This document shows positions 49,814 through 58,618 of a stretch of 64,000 bases of DNA, in pieces. Below the pieces are notes generated by a model. That model was not told the origin of the DNA. It saw nothing but the letters and a program-made list of their open reading frames with translations, and did no database searches. Position 1 is the stretch's first letter. Every line of letters starts with the position of its first letter. Location of the stretch: contig JBEKIF010000023.1 of the NCBI GenBank assembly GCA_050011895.1, positions 1-64,000 on the forward strand. Direction: 5' to 3'. The position numbers and the translations under genes were made by a program. Origin of the DNA: DATBGO01 sp050011895. GTDB lineage: Bacteria; Actinomycetota; Actinomycetes; Streptosporangiales; Streptosporangiaceae.

Positions 49814-50563
49814 ATGGCGGAACGCCCTTACGTGCTCCTATCGGTCGCTACGTCGATCGATGGCTATATCGACGATGCGAGCGACGCGAGGCTCATCCTG
49901 TCCAGCGACGCTGACCTGGACCGGGTTGACGAGGTCCGCAGCGGCTGCGACGCGATCCTGGTAGGGGCCGGAACGATCCGCCGCGATAACCCTGGGCTGC
50001 TGGTGGGCTCGCAGCGGCGGCGGGCGGCGCGGCTGGCGCGCGGATGTCCCGCCAGCCCGGCCAAGGTCACCCTGACCGGCAGCGGTGACCTCGATCCGGC
50101 AGCAAGGTTCTTCACGGCGGCCCCAGCGGGGATGGCAACAGGGGAGGCCCACGCGGGCCCGGCGGCGGCTGGCGCGGCCGACGGGGTCAGCAGGCTCGTC
50201 TACGTCCCTGAGCACATCGCTGGCCAGGCCCGCGCCCGGCTCGGCGCCGTCGCGTCGGTGGTCAGCGCGGGGGACCCGGTTGACCTTGCTGCCGTCCTCA
50301 GGGACCTGGCCGCCCGGGGCATCGCGCGGCTGCTGGTCGAGGGCGGCGCCCTGGTGCATGCCGAGTTCCTCGCCGCGGGGCTGGCCGACGAGCTGCACCT
50401 GGTCGTCGCTCCGCTGTTCGTCGGCGACCCCGCGGCGCCGCGTTTTCTGCATAACGGGCATTTCGCGCACGCCGCGGCCGGCCGGGTCAGGCTGGCGGAG
50501 ACAAGCCAGATCGGCGACGTGGTGCTGCTGCGCTACCTCCTCGGCCGGCGGCCGGCGAGCTGA
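49814..50563 (+). CDS. RibD C-terminal/dihydrofolate-reductase-like reductase
   Basis: A 249-residue protein of the RibD-C fold: YVLLSVATSIDGYIDD at the N-terminus, DAILVGAGTIRRDNPGLL (NADPH contact), and LLVEGGALVHAEFLAAGLADELHLVVAPLFVGDPAAPRF. This domain reduces the ribosyl group of a pyrimidine intermediate in riboflavin synthesis, but free-standing copies often have other or unknown roles. No deaminase domain is attached. The ATG at 49814 (GGCAGG upstream) is favoured over a start 32 codons earlier. Confidence 0.85.
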   Translation: MAERPYVLLSVATSIDGYIDDASDARLILSSDADLDRVDEVRSGCDAILVGAGTIRRDNPGLLVGSQRRRAARLARGCPASPAKVTLTGSGDLDPAARFFTAAPAGMATGEAHAGPAAAGAADGVSRLVYVPEHIAGQARARLGAVASVVSAGDPVDLAAVLRDLAARGIARLLVEGGALVHAEFLAAGLADELHLVVAPLFVGDPAAPRFLHNGHFAHAAAGRVRLAETSQIGDVVLLRYLLGRRPAS

Positions 50564-50846
50564 GCGCAGCTGCGGGGCGGCCAGCCGGGGTCGGCCGAAA
50601 TGACGGAAAGGCGTGCCGCGGCGGGGCGCAGGCATATCGTTGTCTTATGGCCGCATGCTGGTTGGTCGAGGTTGCCCGTGGCGGGCACGCAGCCTGCCGC
50701 GGCCAGGATTCGCAAGGCTCAGCCGATCTGCCGGAGCCGAACGATGAGCGGATTACTGGCCGCGCCGAGGTCGGCGCGGAAGGCGCGGAGACCTACCTGT
50801 GCCCCACCGGATGAGGGACGGGGCGCGGACGGTGCAGGATGGGGGC
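50564..50846. other. 283-bp stretch before the DUF5998 gene
   Basis: A 55-codon frame from an ATG at 50647 to a stop at 50812-50814 (MAACWLVEVARGG at its start) has only moderate GC at third positions and no clear ribosome site, so I do not call it. Otherwise I see no gene, hairpin or operator here. Confidence 0.45.
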
Positions 50847-51443
50847 ATGAGGGAAACCCGAAGCTCCGTCGGCGGCATGCGCTCCGCGATCGAGCGAAGT
50901 GGCTATTACCCCGGCCTGGTCTTCGATGCCGTGTCATCCGTGCTGGGCCCGGATCCCGTTATTTCCTACGTCGTGCACCACGACGCGCTGTTCGATCCCG
51001 GCATGGAGGTCAGGCGGCACATGACGGTCCTGGCGCTCACGCCTGCCAGGCTGGTCTACTCGCACACTGACGAGCATCCCGCCGACCCGAGCGACGAGGA
51101 CGTCCGCCCGCAGGCGGAGACCACCACCGAGGCGGTCAGGTTTACCCAGATCACGTCGGTGGCGGTGACCCGCGTCATCCCGGATCCGGCCTCCTATGTG
51201 CCTGGGGTCACGATGCCGAGCGAGGTGGTGCTGACCATCGGCTGGAATGTGCTCTCCCATATCGAGCTTGAGCCGGCCCACTGCGGGGACGAAAGCTGCG
51301 AGGCGGATCACGGATACACCGGCACGGTCACCGCGGACGACTTCACCATGAGAGTGAGCGAGGCGGCTGACGGCGAGGACGCCGTGCGGCAGGTACTCGC
51401 GTTCGCGCAGGCGCTTTCCGAGGCCACCAGCCGCCCGCTGTGA
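50847..51443 (+). CDS. DUF5998 family protein
   Basis: A 198-residue cytosolic protein that matches a conserved actinobacterial family of unknown function (AIERSGYYPGLVFDAVSSVLGPDPVISYVVHHDALFDPG, LTPARLVYSHTDEHPAD, TSVAVTRVIPDP, EVVLTIGWNVLSHIELEPAHCGDESCEADHGYTG). The Cys/His cluster in HCGDESCEADHG might bind a metal. The ATG at 50847 follows a GGGGG stretch. The downstream phosphodiesterase gene starts on its stop codon, an arrangement that indicates coupling. Confidence 0.82.
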   Translation: MRETRSSVGGMRSAIERSGYYPGLVFDAVSSVLGPDPVISYVVHHDALFDPGMEVRRHMTVLALTPARLVYSHTDEHPADPSDEDVRPQAETTTEAVRFTQITSVAVTRVIPDPASYVPGVTMPSEVVLTIGWNVLSHIELEPAHCGDESCEADHGYTGTVTADDFTMRVSEAADGEDAVRQVLAFAQALSEATSRPL

Positions 51444-52672
51444 TGACCGAGCGGCGCGAAGGGCTGCCCACCTTGATGACCGAGCTGCCGAAGTCCCGGC
51501 CCTCGCTGCCGCGCTACGGTGACAACACGCTTTCCGATCTTGCCTCGTCGATCCTCGCCGCGCTCGGCGTCCCCGGCGAGGCCAATCCGCTCGGGCTGCC
51601 GTCGGCTGAGCGGGTGTGCTTGCTGGTTGTTGACGGCCTCGGCTGGGAACTGCTGCGCGCGCATCCCGCTGCCGCGCCGTTCCTGTCCGAGCTCGCCGTC
51701 TCCGGGCGGCCGCTGATGGCAGGGTTTCCCGCGACGACCGTGACCAGCCTGGCATCGCTGGGCACCGGGCGGTCACCCGGCCAGCACGGCCTGCTGGGCT
51801 ACCAGGTCGCGGTGCCGGGCGAGGGCAGGTTGCTGAACGCCCTGCAGTGGGACAAGCTCGTCGATCCGGTCGCCTGGCAGCCAGGGTCCACCATCTTCGA
51901 GCGGGCTGCAGCCGCCGGAATCGGCGCGTTCCGGGTGGCGCAGGGCTCGCTGGCCCGCACTGGCCTGTCCGTCGCGGCGATGCGCGGCGCGGACTACTGT
52001 CCCGCCGACACCCTGGGCGCGCTCGTCGCCGAGGCTGCGGCGGCGCTGCGCCACCGGGAGCGGGCACTGGCGATGGTGTATCACGGCGAGCTTGACGCCA
52101 CCGGGCACGCCTGGGGCTGTTCCTCAGATGCCTGGCGGTACCACCTGGGTCATGTCGACAAGCTGGCTGAGCAGCTGGCCGGAGCGCTGCCGCCGGGCAC
52201 CACGCTGTATATAACGGCTGATCATGGCATGGTGGACGTCCCGCGGCAGGACCGGGTCGACGCCGACGCGGTGGCCGGCCTGCGGGCCGGCGTGGCGTTG
52301 CTCGGCGGCGAGCCGCGGGCCAGGCACGTCTATACGGAGCCTGGCGCCGCAGCCGACGTGCTGGCCGCGTGGCGGGAAACCCTCGGGTCGCGTGCCTGGG
52401 TGGTCTCCAGGGATGAGGCAGTGGCGGACGGCTGGTTCGGCCCGGTCCAGCCCTCGCTGGCGCCCAGGATCGGCGACGTGGTGGCGGCTCCGGCTGGGCC
52501 GTGGGCAGTCGTCGCGACGAGGCGGGAGCCGCGCGAGTCGGCGCTGATCGGGATGCACGGCTCGGTCACGTCAGCGGATCAGCTCGTGCCGCTGCTCACC
52601 TGGCCACGACCAGACGGGGAGGGGACCGGCCCGCACCGGCATGCCGATGCCGGCGGCCACGGCCGCCGCTAA
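51443..52672 (+). CDS. Alkaline-phosphatase-superfamily nucleotide pyrophosphatase/phosphodiesterase
   Basis: A 409-residue enzyme of the type-I phosphodiesterase/nucleotide pyrophosphatase group. Metal ligands and nucleophile can be read: VCLLVVDGLGWELL (Asp), GFPATTVTSLASLGTG (nucleophile Thr), YHGELDATGHAWG (Asp, His) and YITADHGMVDV (Asp-His), with a final His in IGMHGSV. It has no signal peptide. The ATG at 51443 overlaps the DUF5998 stop by one base; a GTG at 51440 is equally coupled. The pairing with DUF5998 is conserved in actinobacteria as far as I know. Confidence 0.88.
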   Translation: MTERREGLPTLMTELPKSRPSLPRYGDNTLSDLASSILAALGVPGEANPLGLPSAERVCLLVVDGLGWELLRAHPAAAPFLSELAVSGRPLMAGFPATTVTSLASLGTGRSPGQHGLLGYQVAVPGEGRLLNALQWDKLVDPVAWQPGSTIFERAAAAGIGAFRVAQGSLARTGLSVAAMRGADYCPADTLGALVAEAAAALRHRERALAMVYHGELDATGHAWGCSSDAWRYHLGHVDKLAEQLAGALPPGTTLYITADHGMVDVPRQDRVDADAVAGLRAGVALLGGEPRARHVYTEPGAAADVLAAWRETLGSRAWVVSRDEAVADGWFGPVQPSLAPRIGDVVAAPAGPWAVVATRREPRESALIGMHGSVTSADQLVPLLTWPRPDGEGTGPHRHADAGGHGRR

Positions 52673-52704
52673 CCATGGCAGCCAGCCGGATGCCCGGCGC
52701 GCGT

Positions 52705-52777
52705 TTGTCCACAGCCGATGCGGGGAACCGCACCGTCCGGTGCCGGTCTTTACACAGAAAACGGAGGGTTATCCACA
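52705..52777 (+). promoter_or_regulatory. Two DnaA boxes upstream of the rhodanese gene
   Basis: TTGTCCACA (52705-52713) and TTATCCACA (52769-52777) lie in the same orientation 64 bp apart. Both are top-scoring DnaA-binding sequences; the first form is the one preferred in high-GC actinobacteria. The second ends 3 bp before the rhodanese start codon. No replication genes are nearby, so this is not oriC. Confidence 0.6.
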
Positions 52778-52780
52778 GCC

Positions 52781-53638
52781 ATGAGGGACGTGGCCGGCCC
52801 GCTGGTCGATGTAGGGTCGCTGGCCAGCGAGCTGACCGGCGCTAGCCCGCCGGCGGTGCTCGACGTGCGATGGCGGCTGGCCGGGCCGCCGGGCATTGAC
52901 CTCTACATCGAAGGGCACCTGCCGGGGGCGGTCTTCGTCGACCTGGATGCCGATCTGGCAGGCCCGCCGGGGGCGGCAGGCAGGCACCCGCTTCCCGCAG
53001 CAGCGGACTTCGGGGCTGCGATGCGGCGGGCCGGGGTGCGGCCCGGGCGGCTTGTTGTCGCTTACGACGATGGTGACTCGACCATCGCCGCCCGAGCGTG
53101 GTGGATGCTGCGCTATTTCGGTCAGGATCAGGCCCGGGTGCTCGATGGCGGGCTGCGGGCCTGGGCCGCGGCTGGCCTGCCGGTGGCGACCGGCAGCCCG
53201 CAGCCGCCGGTGGCGCGCCCGGGGGCGGGGGTGGCCAGGCCGGGTAACCTGCCGGTGCTTGACCACGCCGGAGCGGCTGCGCTGGCCAGGTCAGGCGTGC
53301 TGCTCGACGCCAGGGCTGCCGTCCGCTACCGGGGCGAGTCCGAGCCCGTCGATCCTGTTGCCGGCCATATCCCCGGCGCGGTGTCAGCGCCGACAAGTGC
53401 GAACGTCACAGCTGAGGGCCTGCTGCTGAGCCCGGCGCAGCTGCGTAAGCGGTTCGCGGCGCTCGGCGTTCACCCGGGCGAGACGGTCGGGGTTTACTGC
53501 GGCTCCGGGGTGACAGCCGCGCATGAGGTGCTGGCGCTCGAGCTGGCGGGCATTCCTGCGGCCCTGTACGTCGGCTCCTGGTCCGGCTGGATCGCCGATC
53601 CGGACCGCCCTGTCGCCACCGGGCCTGACCCCGGCTAG
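52781..53638 (+). CDS. Thiosulfate/mercaptopyruvate sulfurtransferase (tandem rhodanese)
   Basis: A 285-residue two-domain rhodanese. The N-terminal inactive domain has DVRWRLAGPPGIDLYIEGHLPGAVFVDLDADLAG and YDDGDSTIAARAWWMLRYFG; the C-terminal domain has LLDARAAVRYRGESEPVDPVAGHIPGAVSAP and the active-site loop VYCGSGVTAAHEVLAL with the catalytic Cys. It moves sulfur from thiosulfate or 3-mercaptopyruvate to cyanide or thiols. The ATG at 52781 with GGAGG about 12 bp upstream is used. A DnaA box overlaps its leader. Confidence 0.9.
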   Translation: MRDVAGPLVDVGSLASELTGASPPAVLDVRWRLAGPPGIDLYIEGHLPGAVFVDLDADLAGPPGAAGRHPLPAAADFGAAMRRAGVRPGRLVVAYDDGDSTIAARAWWMLRYFGQDQARVLDGGLRAWAAAGLPVATGSPQPPVARPGAGVARPGNLPVLDHAGAAALARSGVLLDARAAVRYRGESEPVDPVAGHIPGAVSAPTSANVTAEGLLLSPAQLRKRFAALGVHPGETVGVYCGSGVTAAHEVLALELAGIPAALYVGSWSGWIADPDRPVATGPDPG

Positions 53639-53707
53639 CCGGGCAGGCGCACCGGGGCGCGAAGGGCCGCATCGGGACGTCAGCAGCAGCAACCCCGAGG
53701 ATCACCG

Positions 53708-54625
53708 TCACAACCCTTCGTAGACAACCCCGGTGAGCTGCTGCGACGCCGCCCACAGCTGCTCGCCCGCGCGGTCGTCGCGGGTCCACGCGGCGCGCCA
53801 GGAAGGCGCTGGCGGGCCGCGCCAGCCCAGCACGCCCGGGCCGGTAAAGGAGTCAGGCCGGACGCCTGGCGCCGTGGCGGCGTAGAGGATCGGCACGGCC
53901 CCGGCCTCGGCTGACTGGGCAAAGATCTGGTTGCCCAGGATCATCACGCCCTCAGCCAGGCGGCGGCCCTCCATCCGCACGCCCTTGGCCTGCAGGTTGG
54001 TGGCGGCATACCCGGGGTGCGCGGCAGCGGCTACGGTACCGGCCCCGGCCACCGCGAGGCGGCGCGCAAGCTCGTGGATGAAGAGCAGGTTGGCTCCCTT
54101 GGACCGGCTGTAAGCGATCCAGCGCCAGTAGCGACGCTCGCTGTTCAGATCGCGCAGGTCGATCTTGGCCAGCGCGTGCGCGGCACTGGAGACGCTGACC
54201 ACGCGCGACCCCGGGCTAGCCAGCAGCCGCGGCAGGAGCAGCCCGGTGAGCGCGAAGTGCCCGAGGTGGTTGACCCCGAACTGAGTCTCGAACCCGTCGG
54301 CTGTCTTGGCGTACGGGATGGCCATCAGCCCGGCGTTGTTGATCAGCAGATCGAGCCGGCCGCCGTCGCAGGCCGCAGCGAAGGACCGCACGGACGACAG
54401 GTCGGCCAGGTCCAGCTGCCGGTAGCTCAGCTGGCCGTCAGGCACGTCGGCATGCAGCCGCCCGAGCGCGTCCTTACCGCGCTGCTCGCTGCGGCAGGCG
54501 AGCAGCACGGTGGCCCCGTGCCTGGCGAGCTCGCGGGCGGTGCAGTAGCCGATGCCGCTGTTGGCGCCGGTGACGACCGCGATCCGGCCGGCCAGGTCGG
54601 GGATGTCGCCGGCGGTCCACGCCAT
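53708..54625 (-). CDS. Short-chain dehydrogenase/reductase (retinol-dehydrogenase-like)
   Basis: A 305-residue classical SDR: AVVTGANSGIGYCTARELARHGATVLLACR (TGxxxGIG), LDLADLSSVRSFAAAC, LINNAGLM, VVSVSSAAH (Ser) and the catalytic YSRSK. It is of the group annotated as retinol or protochlorophyllide reductase-like oxidoreductases; the substrate is probably a lipophilic alcohol or ketone. It starts 10 bp after the stop of an acyl-CoA ligase gene on the same strand, so both should act in one pathway. Confidence 0.88.
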   Translation of the reverse strand: MAWTAGDIPDLAGRIAVVTGANSGIGYCTARELARHGATVLLACRSEQRGKDALGRLHADVPDGQLSYRQLDLADLSSVRSFAAACDGGRLDLLINNAGLMAIPYAKTADGFETQFGVNHLGHFALTGLLLPRLLASPGSRVVSVSSAAHALAKIDLRDLNSERRYWRWIAYSRSKGANLLFIHELARRLAVAGAGTVAAAAHPGYAATNLQAKGVRMEGRRLAEGVMILGNQIFAQSAEAGAVPILYAATAPGVRPDSFTGPGVLGWRGPPAPSWRAAWTRDDRAGEQLWAASQQLTGVVYEGL

Positions 54626-54635
54626 CGCCGGTTGC

Positions 54636-56207
54636 CTACTGGGGGGTGAGGTTCGGCGCGCCCTCGCGCAGCACGAACTTCTGGATCTTGCCGGTCGCCG
54701 TCTTCGGCAGTTCCTCGACGAATGTCACGCCGTGCGGGGCCTTGAAGTGAGCCAGCTGCCCGCGGGCGAACGTGATCATCTCCTCCTCGGTGGCGCTGGC
54801 GCCCTCCCGCAGCACGATGAAGGCCTGCGGCGCCTCGCCCCACTTCGCATGCCGCAGCCCGACGATCGCGACTTCCGAGACGGCCGGGTGCCGCAGCAGC
54901 GCCCCCTCGACCTCCACCGAGGAGATGTTCTCTCCGCCGCTGATGATCACATCCTTCAGCCGGTCGCGGATCTCGATGTAGCCGTCGGGATGGAGCACCG
55001 CGGCGTCGCCCGAGTGGAACCAGCCGTCGCCCATCGCGCGCTGCGTCGCCTCCGGATCGCGGTAGTAGCCGTGCATGACGGCGTTCCCCCGGACCACGAT
55101 CTCCCCTAGGGAGGCAGCGTCGGCCGGGACCTCGCTGCCGCTTTCGTCGATGACCCGCAGCTCGCCCGAGGTGACCAGCTCGACTCCCTGCCGGGCCTTC
55201 ACGATCGCGCGATCGCCCGCTCCCAGCCCCTGGTGCTCAGGCAGCGGGATGCACACGGTGATGAACGGGGATGTCTCGGTGAGCCCGTAGACCTGGGTGA
55301 CCTCCCAGCCGAGTTCCCCTTCGAGCCGCTCGATCGTGGCGGCCGCGGGCGCCGCGCCCGCCGCCACGACGTGCACGCCGGCCGGGACGTCACCGCGCAC
55401 CTCGGCGGACGCGTTCGCCAGCGAGATCAGCACCGTGGGCGCCGCGCACAGCCAGCTCACCCGCTCTTCGCGGATCAGGTTGAACACTGTCTCCGCGTCG
55501 ATCTTGCGCAGGCAGATGTGGGTGCCCGCGGCCGCGGTCACGGTCCAGGTGTAGGTCCAGCCGTTCGCGTGGAACATCGGCAGCGTCCACAGGTAGCGCT
55601 CGCCCACCCCCATCGGCAGGTGCACCAGCGTGCCGATCGTGTTGATCGCCGCGTTCCGGTGCGTGATCATGACGCCCTTCGGGCGGGCGGTGGTCCCGCT
55701 GGTGTAGTTGATCGTGAGCAGGTCCAGCTCGCTGATCTCCGGCCGGGCGAAGCCCGGTCCGGCCGCGGCGATCGCAGCTTCGTAGTCCAGCCAGCCGTCG
55801 CCGCTGCCTTCGAAGGCCACGAAATGCCGCACCGCCGGCATCTGCTCGCGGACCTTGTCCACCGCGTCCAGGTAGTCCCGGTCCACGCACAGTACGGTGG
55901 CGCCCGAATGGTTCACGATGTAGACGAAGTCCTCGGGCGTCAGCCGGTAATTGACCGGCACCAGCACGGCCCCGATCTGCGGCACCGAATAGAAGGACTC
56001 CAGATGCGTGTGGGTGTTCGGCGCGATCGTGGCCACCCGGTCGCCTTGTGCCACCCCGAGTTCCTGCAGCGCCGCCGACCAGCGGTCGCAGCGATCGAAG
56101 AACTGCTCGTAACTGAGGCGCAGGTCGCCGTCGACCACCGCCTCACGGGAACCGTGCAGGTGGCGGGTCCGGCGGGCGAACTCAAGGGGGGTCAGGGGTG
56201 TTTCCAT
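54636..56207 (-). CDS. Acyl-CoA synthetase (AMP-forming, long/medium-chain type)
   Basis: A 523-residue ANL-superfamily enzyme that activates a carboxylic acid to its CoA ester through an acyl-AMP. The P-loop LTINYTSGTTARPKGVMITH, the A5 motif YGLTETSP, A7 GWFHSGDAAVLHPDGYIEIRDRLKDVIISGGENISSVEVE and the C-terminal Lys in LPKTATGKIQKFVLR are intact. The substrate may be a fatty or aromatic acid. The ATG at 56207 has GGAGG 7 bp upstream; the longer frame adds 12 residues that are not conserved in type. Confidence 0.92.
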   Translation of the reverse strand: METPLTPLEFARRTRHLHGSREAVVDGDLRLSYEQFFDRCDRWSAALQELGVAQGDRVATIAPNTHTHLESFYSVPQIGAVLVPVNYRLTPEDFVYIVNHSGATVLCVDRDYLDAVDKVREQMPAVRHFVAFEGSGDGWLDYEAAIAAAGPGFARPEISELDLLTINYTSGTTARPKGVMITHRNAAINTIGTLVHLPMGVGERYLWTLPMFHANGWTYTWTVTAAAGTHICLRKIDAETVFNLIREERVSWLCAAPTVLISLANASAEVRGDVPAGVHVVAAGAAPAAATIERLEGELGWEVTQVYGLTETSPFITVCIPLPEHQGLGAGDRAIVKARQGVELVTSGELRVIDESGSEVPADAASLGEIVVRGNAVMHGYYRDPEATQRAMGDGWFHSGDAAVLHPDGYIEIRDRLKDVIISGGENISSVEVEGALLRHPAVSEVAIVGLRHAKWGEAPQAFIVLREGASATEEEMITFARGQLAHFKAPHGVTFVEELPKTATGKIQKFVLREGAPNLTPQ

Positions 56208-56348
56208 GGCGTGCCTCCAGTGGCTTGCGGGTGGCCCGTGCATGCGGGCCCGCCGCTACTTACCAGACTCTCCCATGATCCCGGGTGCTAAGGCCATCGC
56301 GAGCTAGCCTCCCCTTGGGATCAACCGCCCGTGGGTAGGGGAGAAATC

Positions 56349-57386
56349 GTGGGGCTCATGGACGACTGGACCCGGCTGCTGCAGGATGAGGCCGGCTCAT
56401 ATGCGCGGGTCGCGCTTGCCAACATCAGGCGCGAGTTCCCGTCGGGCGTGTATCACACGATGAATGCGCCCGGCGACTTCCCGTATCGTCCAAGGGCGCG
56501 CACGCCGGTCTTCTACGGCAGTTTCGACTGGCACTCGTGCGTGGAGATGCACTGGCTGCTGGTACGGCTGCTGCGGGTCGCGCCGGATGCCGTGCCCGCC
56601 GCCGAGATCAGGACCGCGCTCGGCAGCCACTTCGAGCGGGTGGCGCTGGCGGCCGAGGAGCAGTTCATCACCAGCCGGGACGGCCTGGGAGAGCGGCCTT
56701 ACGGCTGGGGCTGGGCGCTCGCGCTGATCCACGAGACCTCGACCTGGGATGATCAGCACGGCCGGAAATGGGCGGCCGCCCTGGCACCGCTGGCCGGCAA
56801 GCTCGGCGGCCTCTTCCTGCGCTGGCTGCCCAAGGCGACCTACCCGGTTCGCCACGGAGTGCACCGCAACAGCGCGTTTGCCCTGTCCAGGGCCCTGCCG
56901 TACGCGGCGGAGCTGGCCAGATCGGGGGATGGCCGGCTGCTCGGTGCGATCACCGCCAAGGCGCACGCGTGGTTCGGCGGCGACATGCTCTATCCCGGCA
57001 GCTGGGAGCCGTCGGGGGAGGACTTCCTGTCACCGGCGCTCGCCGAGGCGGAGCTCATGGCGCAGATCCTGCCGCGGGAGGAGTTCGCCGAGTGGCTTGG
57101 CGTGTTCCTGCCGGGCATCGACCACGGCGAGCCTGCCTCGCTGTTCACTCCAGCGGTCGTGTCGGATTCCGGCGACGGCCATGTCGCGCACCTGCACGGG
57201 CTCAACGCGAGCCGCGCCTGGTGCTGGCGGCGGCTCGCGGAAAGCCTGCCCGGCGGCGACGCGCGCATCGGGCCTGCTCTGACCGCTGCCCGTGTCCACG
57301 CGGAAGCCGCCCTCCCGCACGTCGTGGGTGACGACTACATGGTCGAGCACTGGCTCGCCGCCTACGCCGTGCTGATGCTCAGCTGA
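56349..57386 (+). CDS. DUF2891 family protein
   Basis: A 345-residue soluble protein of the DUF2891 family, which has an alpha/alpha-barrel-like pattern: PVFYGSFDWHSCVEMHWLLVRLLR, YGWGWALALIHE, RHGVHRNSAFALSRALPYA, DMLYPGSWEPSGEDFLSPALAEAELM and ASRAWCWRRLAESL. Conserved His, Trp and Glu residues suggest an enzymatic pocket, possibly for a carbohydrate, but no activity is established. The GTG at 56349 follows GGGGAG. Its last 8 bp overlap the 3' end of the convergent TIM-barrel gene. Confidence 0.82.
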   Translation: MGLMDDWTRLLQDEAGSYARVALANIRREFPSGVYHTMNAPGDFPYRPRARTPVFYGSFDWHSCVEMHWLLVRLLRVAPDAVPAAEIRTALGSHFERVALAAEEQFITSRDGLGERPYGWGWALALIHETSTWDDQHGRKWAAALAPLAGKLGGLFLRWLPKATYPVRHGVHRNSAFALSRALPYAAELARSGDGRLLGAITAKAHAWFGGDMLYPGSWEPSGEDFLSPALAEAELMAQILPREEFAEWLGVFLPGIDHGEPASLFTPAVVSDSGDGHVAHLHGLNASRAWCWRRLAESLPGGDARIGPALTAARVHAEAALPHVVGDDYMVEHWLAAYAVLMLS

Positions 57387-58470
57387 CCTGCGGCGCAGGG
57401 CCGGCGCCTGCGGTGTCCAGGCGGCTATCCGGGATGGCGTCGCTGGCGAGCATGGCGTTCTGAGCCAGCACGGACAGCCAGTAATTCATCCGCTCGGCGT
57501 TGGTGATGTCCTGCCAGTGCCGGAACACGCCCTCGGCGTCGCCGAGCGGCAGGCGGCCTTCCACCTGGTGAATCTCAAGCGTGAATGACACCCGGTCCAG
57601 GCCGATCGCAGCTGTCGCGGCGGCCACGATCGCGGCGAGCCCGGCCGGGCCGTACATCGTCGCCAGGGACTGCCGTCCCGCGTGGCTGAAGGGAACCGGC
57701 AGCCGCATCAGGAACGTGAAGTGGTCGGCCAGGCCGCCAACGAGGGGATGCCCGTCGTGCAGGTGGAAATGCACGTTCTTGCCGAGCCGCCCGATCGAGC
57801 GCGTCATGGCGAGAACGTCAGGAAGTGCGCTCGCCACGGCGTCCTGGACGGCGCTGACCAGGCCAGGCAGGCGCTCATCGGCGGCGGACAGGCTCCGCAG
57901 GCGGAGACCCGGATGATCCCGCCCGAACCTGGCGCCGGCCTGCCTGATGCCGACGTGGCCCACGTCGATGCAGCAGCTGATCCGGTCGGCGTCCGTCAGC
58001 TGTTCCGCCACCTCGACGAACCAGCCGGGGTCCAGGCCCGCCGCGTACTCGAGGAATAGCCAGGGCGCATCGGGCGAGCGGGCCAGCCGCGTGTCCAGCT
58101 CCCGCAGGGCCGCCACCAGGTTGCCGGTCTGCTCGCCCATGTCGGCATGGTCGTGGACAACCATGCCGGACAGCCGGCCGGCGAAGCGCGCGGCGAACTC
58201 CTCGACCAGGTTCCGGTCGCGGTCACGCAGCATGTTCAGGCCGCGGTTCAGATGGACCGTCGGAAGCCGCGGGTGCGGCGGCACGTAGCGGAGCACGCGC
58301 TCGAGCTGGCCGGGCGTGTCGGCGTATGCCTCAGCCGCCAGGCCTTGCTGGGCGAAGCGCAGGCCGGCGAGCTTGAGCAGCGCGTCGTCTCCGGCGATGC
58401 GCTGCTGGAACAGGGCGTGGATCGGCGGCAGGGCAACGCAGTCGTCGGCGGGCGCGCGATCCATGGCCAT
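57379..58470 (-). CDS. TIM-barrel protein (xylose isomerase-like/sugar-phosphate isomerase fold)
   Basis: A protein of about 363 residues. Segments such as TVHLNRGLNMLRDRDRNLVEEFAARFAGRLSGMVVHDHADMGEQTGNLVAAL, WLFLEYAAGLDPGWFVEVAEQL, ISCCIDVGHVGI, NVHFHLHDGHPLVGGLADHF and FTLEIHQVEG alternate strands and helices as in the xylose isomerase-like TIM barrel (AP endonuclease 2 family). Metal-binding His, Asp and Glu residues sit at the strand ends. I cannot assign a substrate. Starts at 58476 (GTG), 58470 and 58464 (ATG) are all possible. Confidence 0.65.
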   Translation of the reverse strand: MAMDRAPADDCVALPPIHALFQQRIAGDDALLKLAGLRFAQQGLAAEAYADTPGQLERVLRYVPPHPRLPTVHLNRGLNMLRDRDRNLVEEFAARFAGRLSGMVVHDHADMGEQTGNLVAALRELDTRLARSPDAPWLFLEYAAGLDPGWFVEVAEQLTDADRISCCIDVGHVGIRQAGARFGRDHPGLRLRSLSAADERLPGLVSAVQDAVASALPDVLAMTRSIGRLGKNVHFHLHDGHPLVGGLADHFTFLMRLPVPFSHAGRQSLATMYGPAGLAAIVAAATAAIGLDRVSFTLEIHQVEGRLPLGDAEGVFRHWQDITNAERMNYWLSVLAQNAMLASDAIPDSRLDTAGAGPAPQVS

Positions 58471-58576
58471 CCCCACGAGCGTATGCCATGTCCCGGCGCC
58501 GCGCCGATGGCCCCGGGATGCGGCTCAGGCCGCCGCAGCGCTGCCTGCCAGGTAGCCACGGGCGGCCCGGCCGTGA

Positions 58577-58618
58577 CCGGGCTCAGCGTCCGGCCGGGCC
58601 GGGCTCAGCGTCCGGCCG
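58577..58618. repeat. 20-bp direct duplication over the leuA stop codon
   Basis: CCGGGCTCAGCGTCCGGCCG occurs at 58577-58596 and at 58599-58618. The second copy contains the leuA stop codon and last residues, and the first copy repeats that segment just downstream. Confidence 0.75.

Noticed and set aside
50647..50814. Possible 55-residue protein
   Set aside because: Third-position GC is lower than in real genes here and no Shine-Dalgarno site is close; left as a note only.
52705..52777. Chromosomal origin of replication
   Set aside because: Only two DnaA boxes and no dnaA, dnaN or AT-rich unwinding region nearby.
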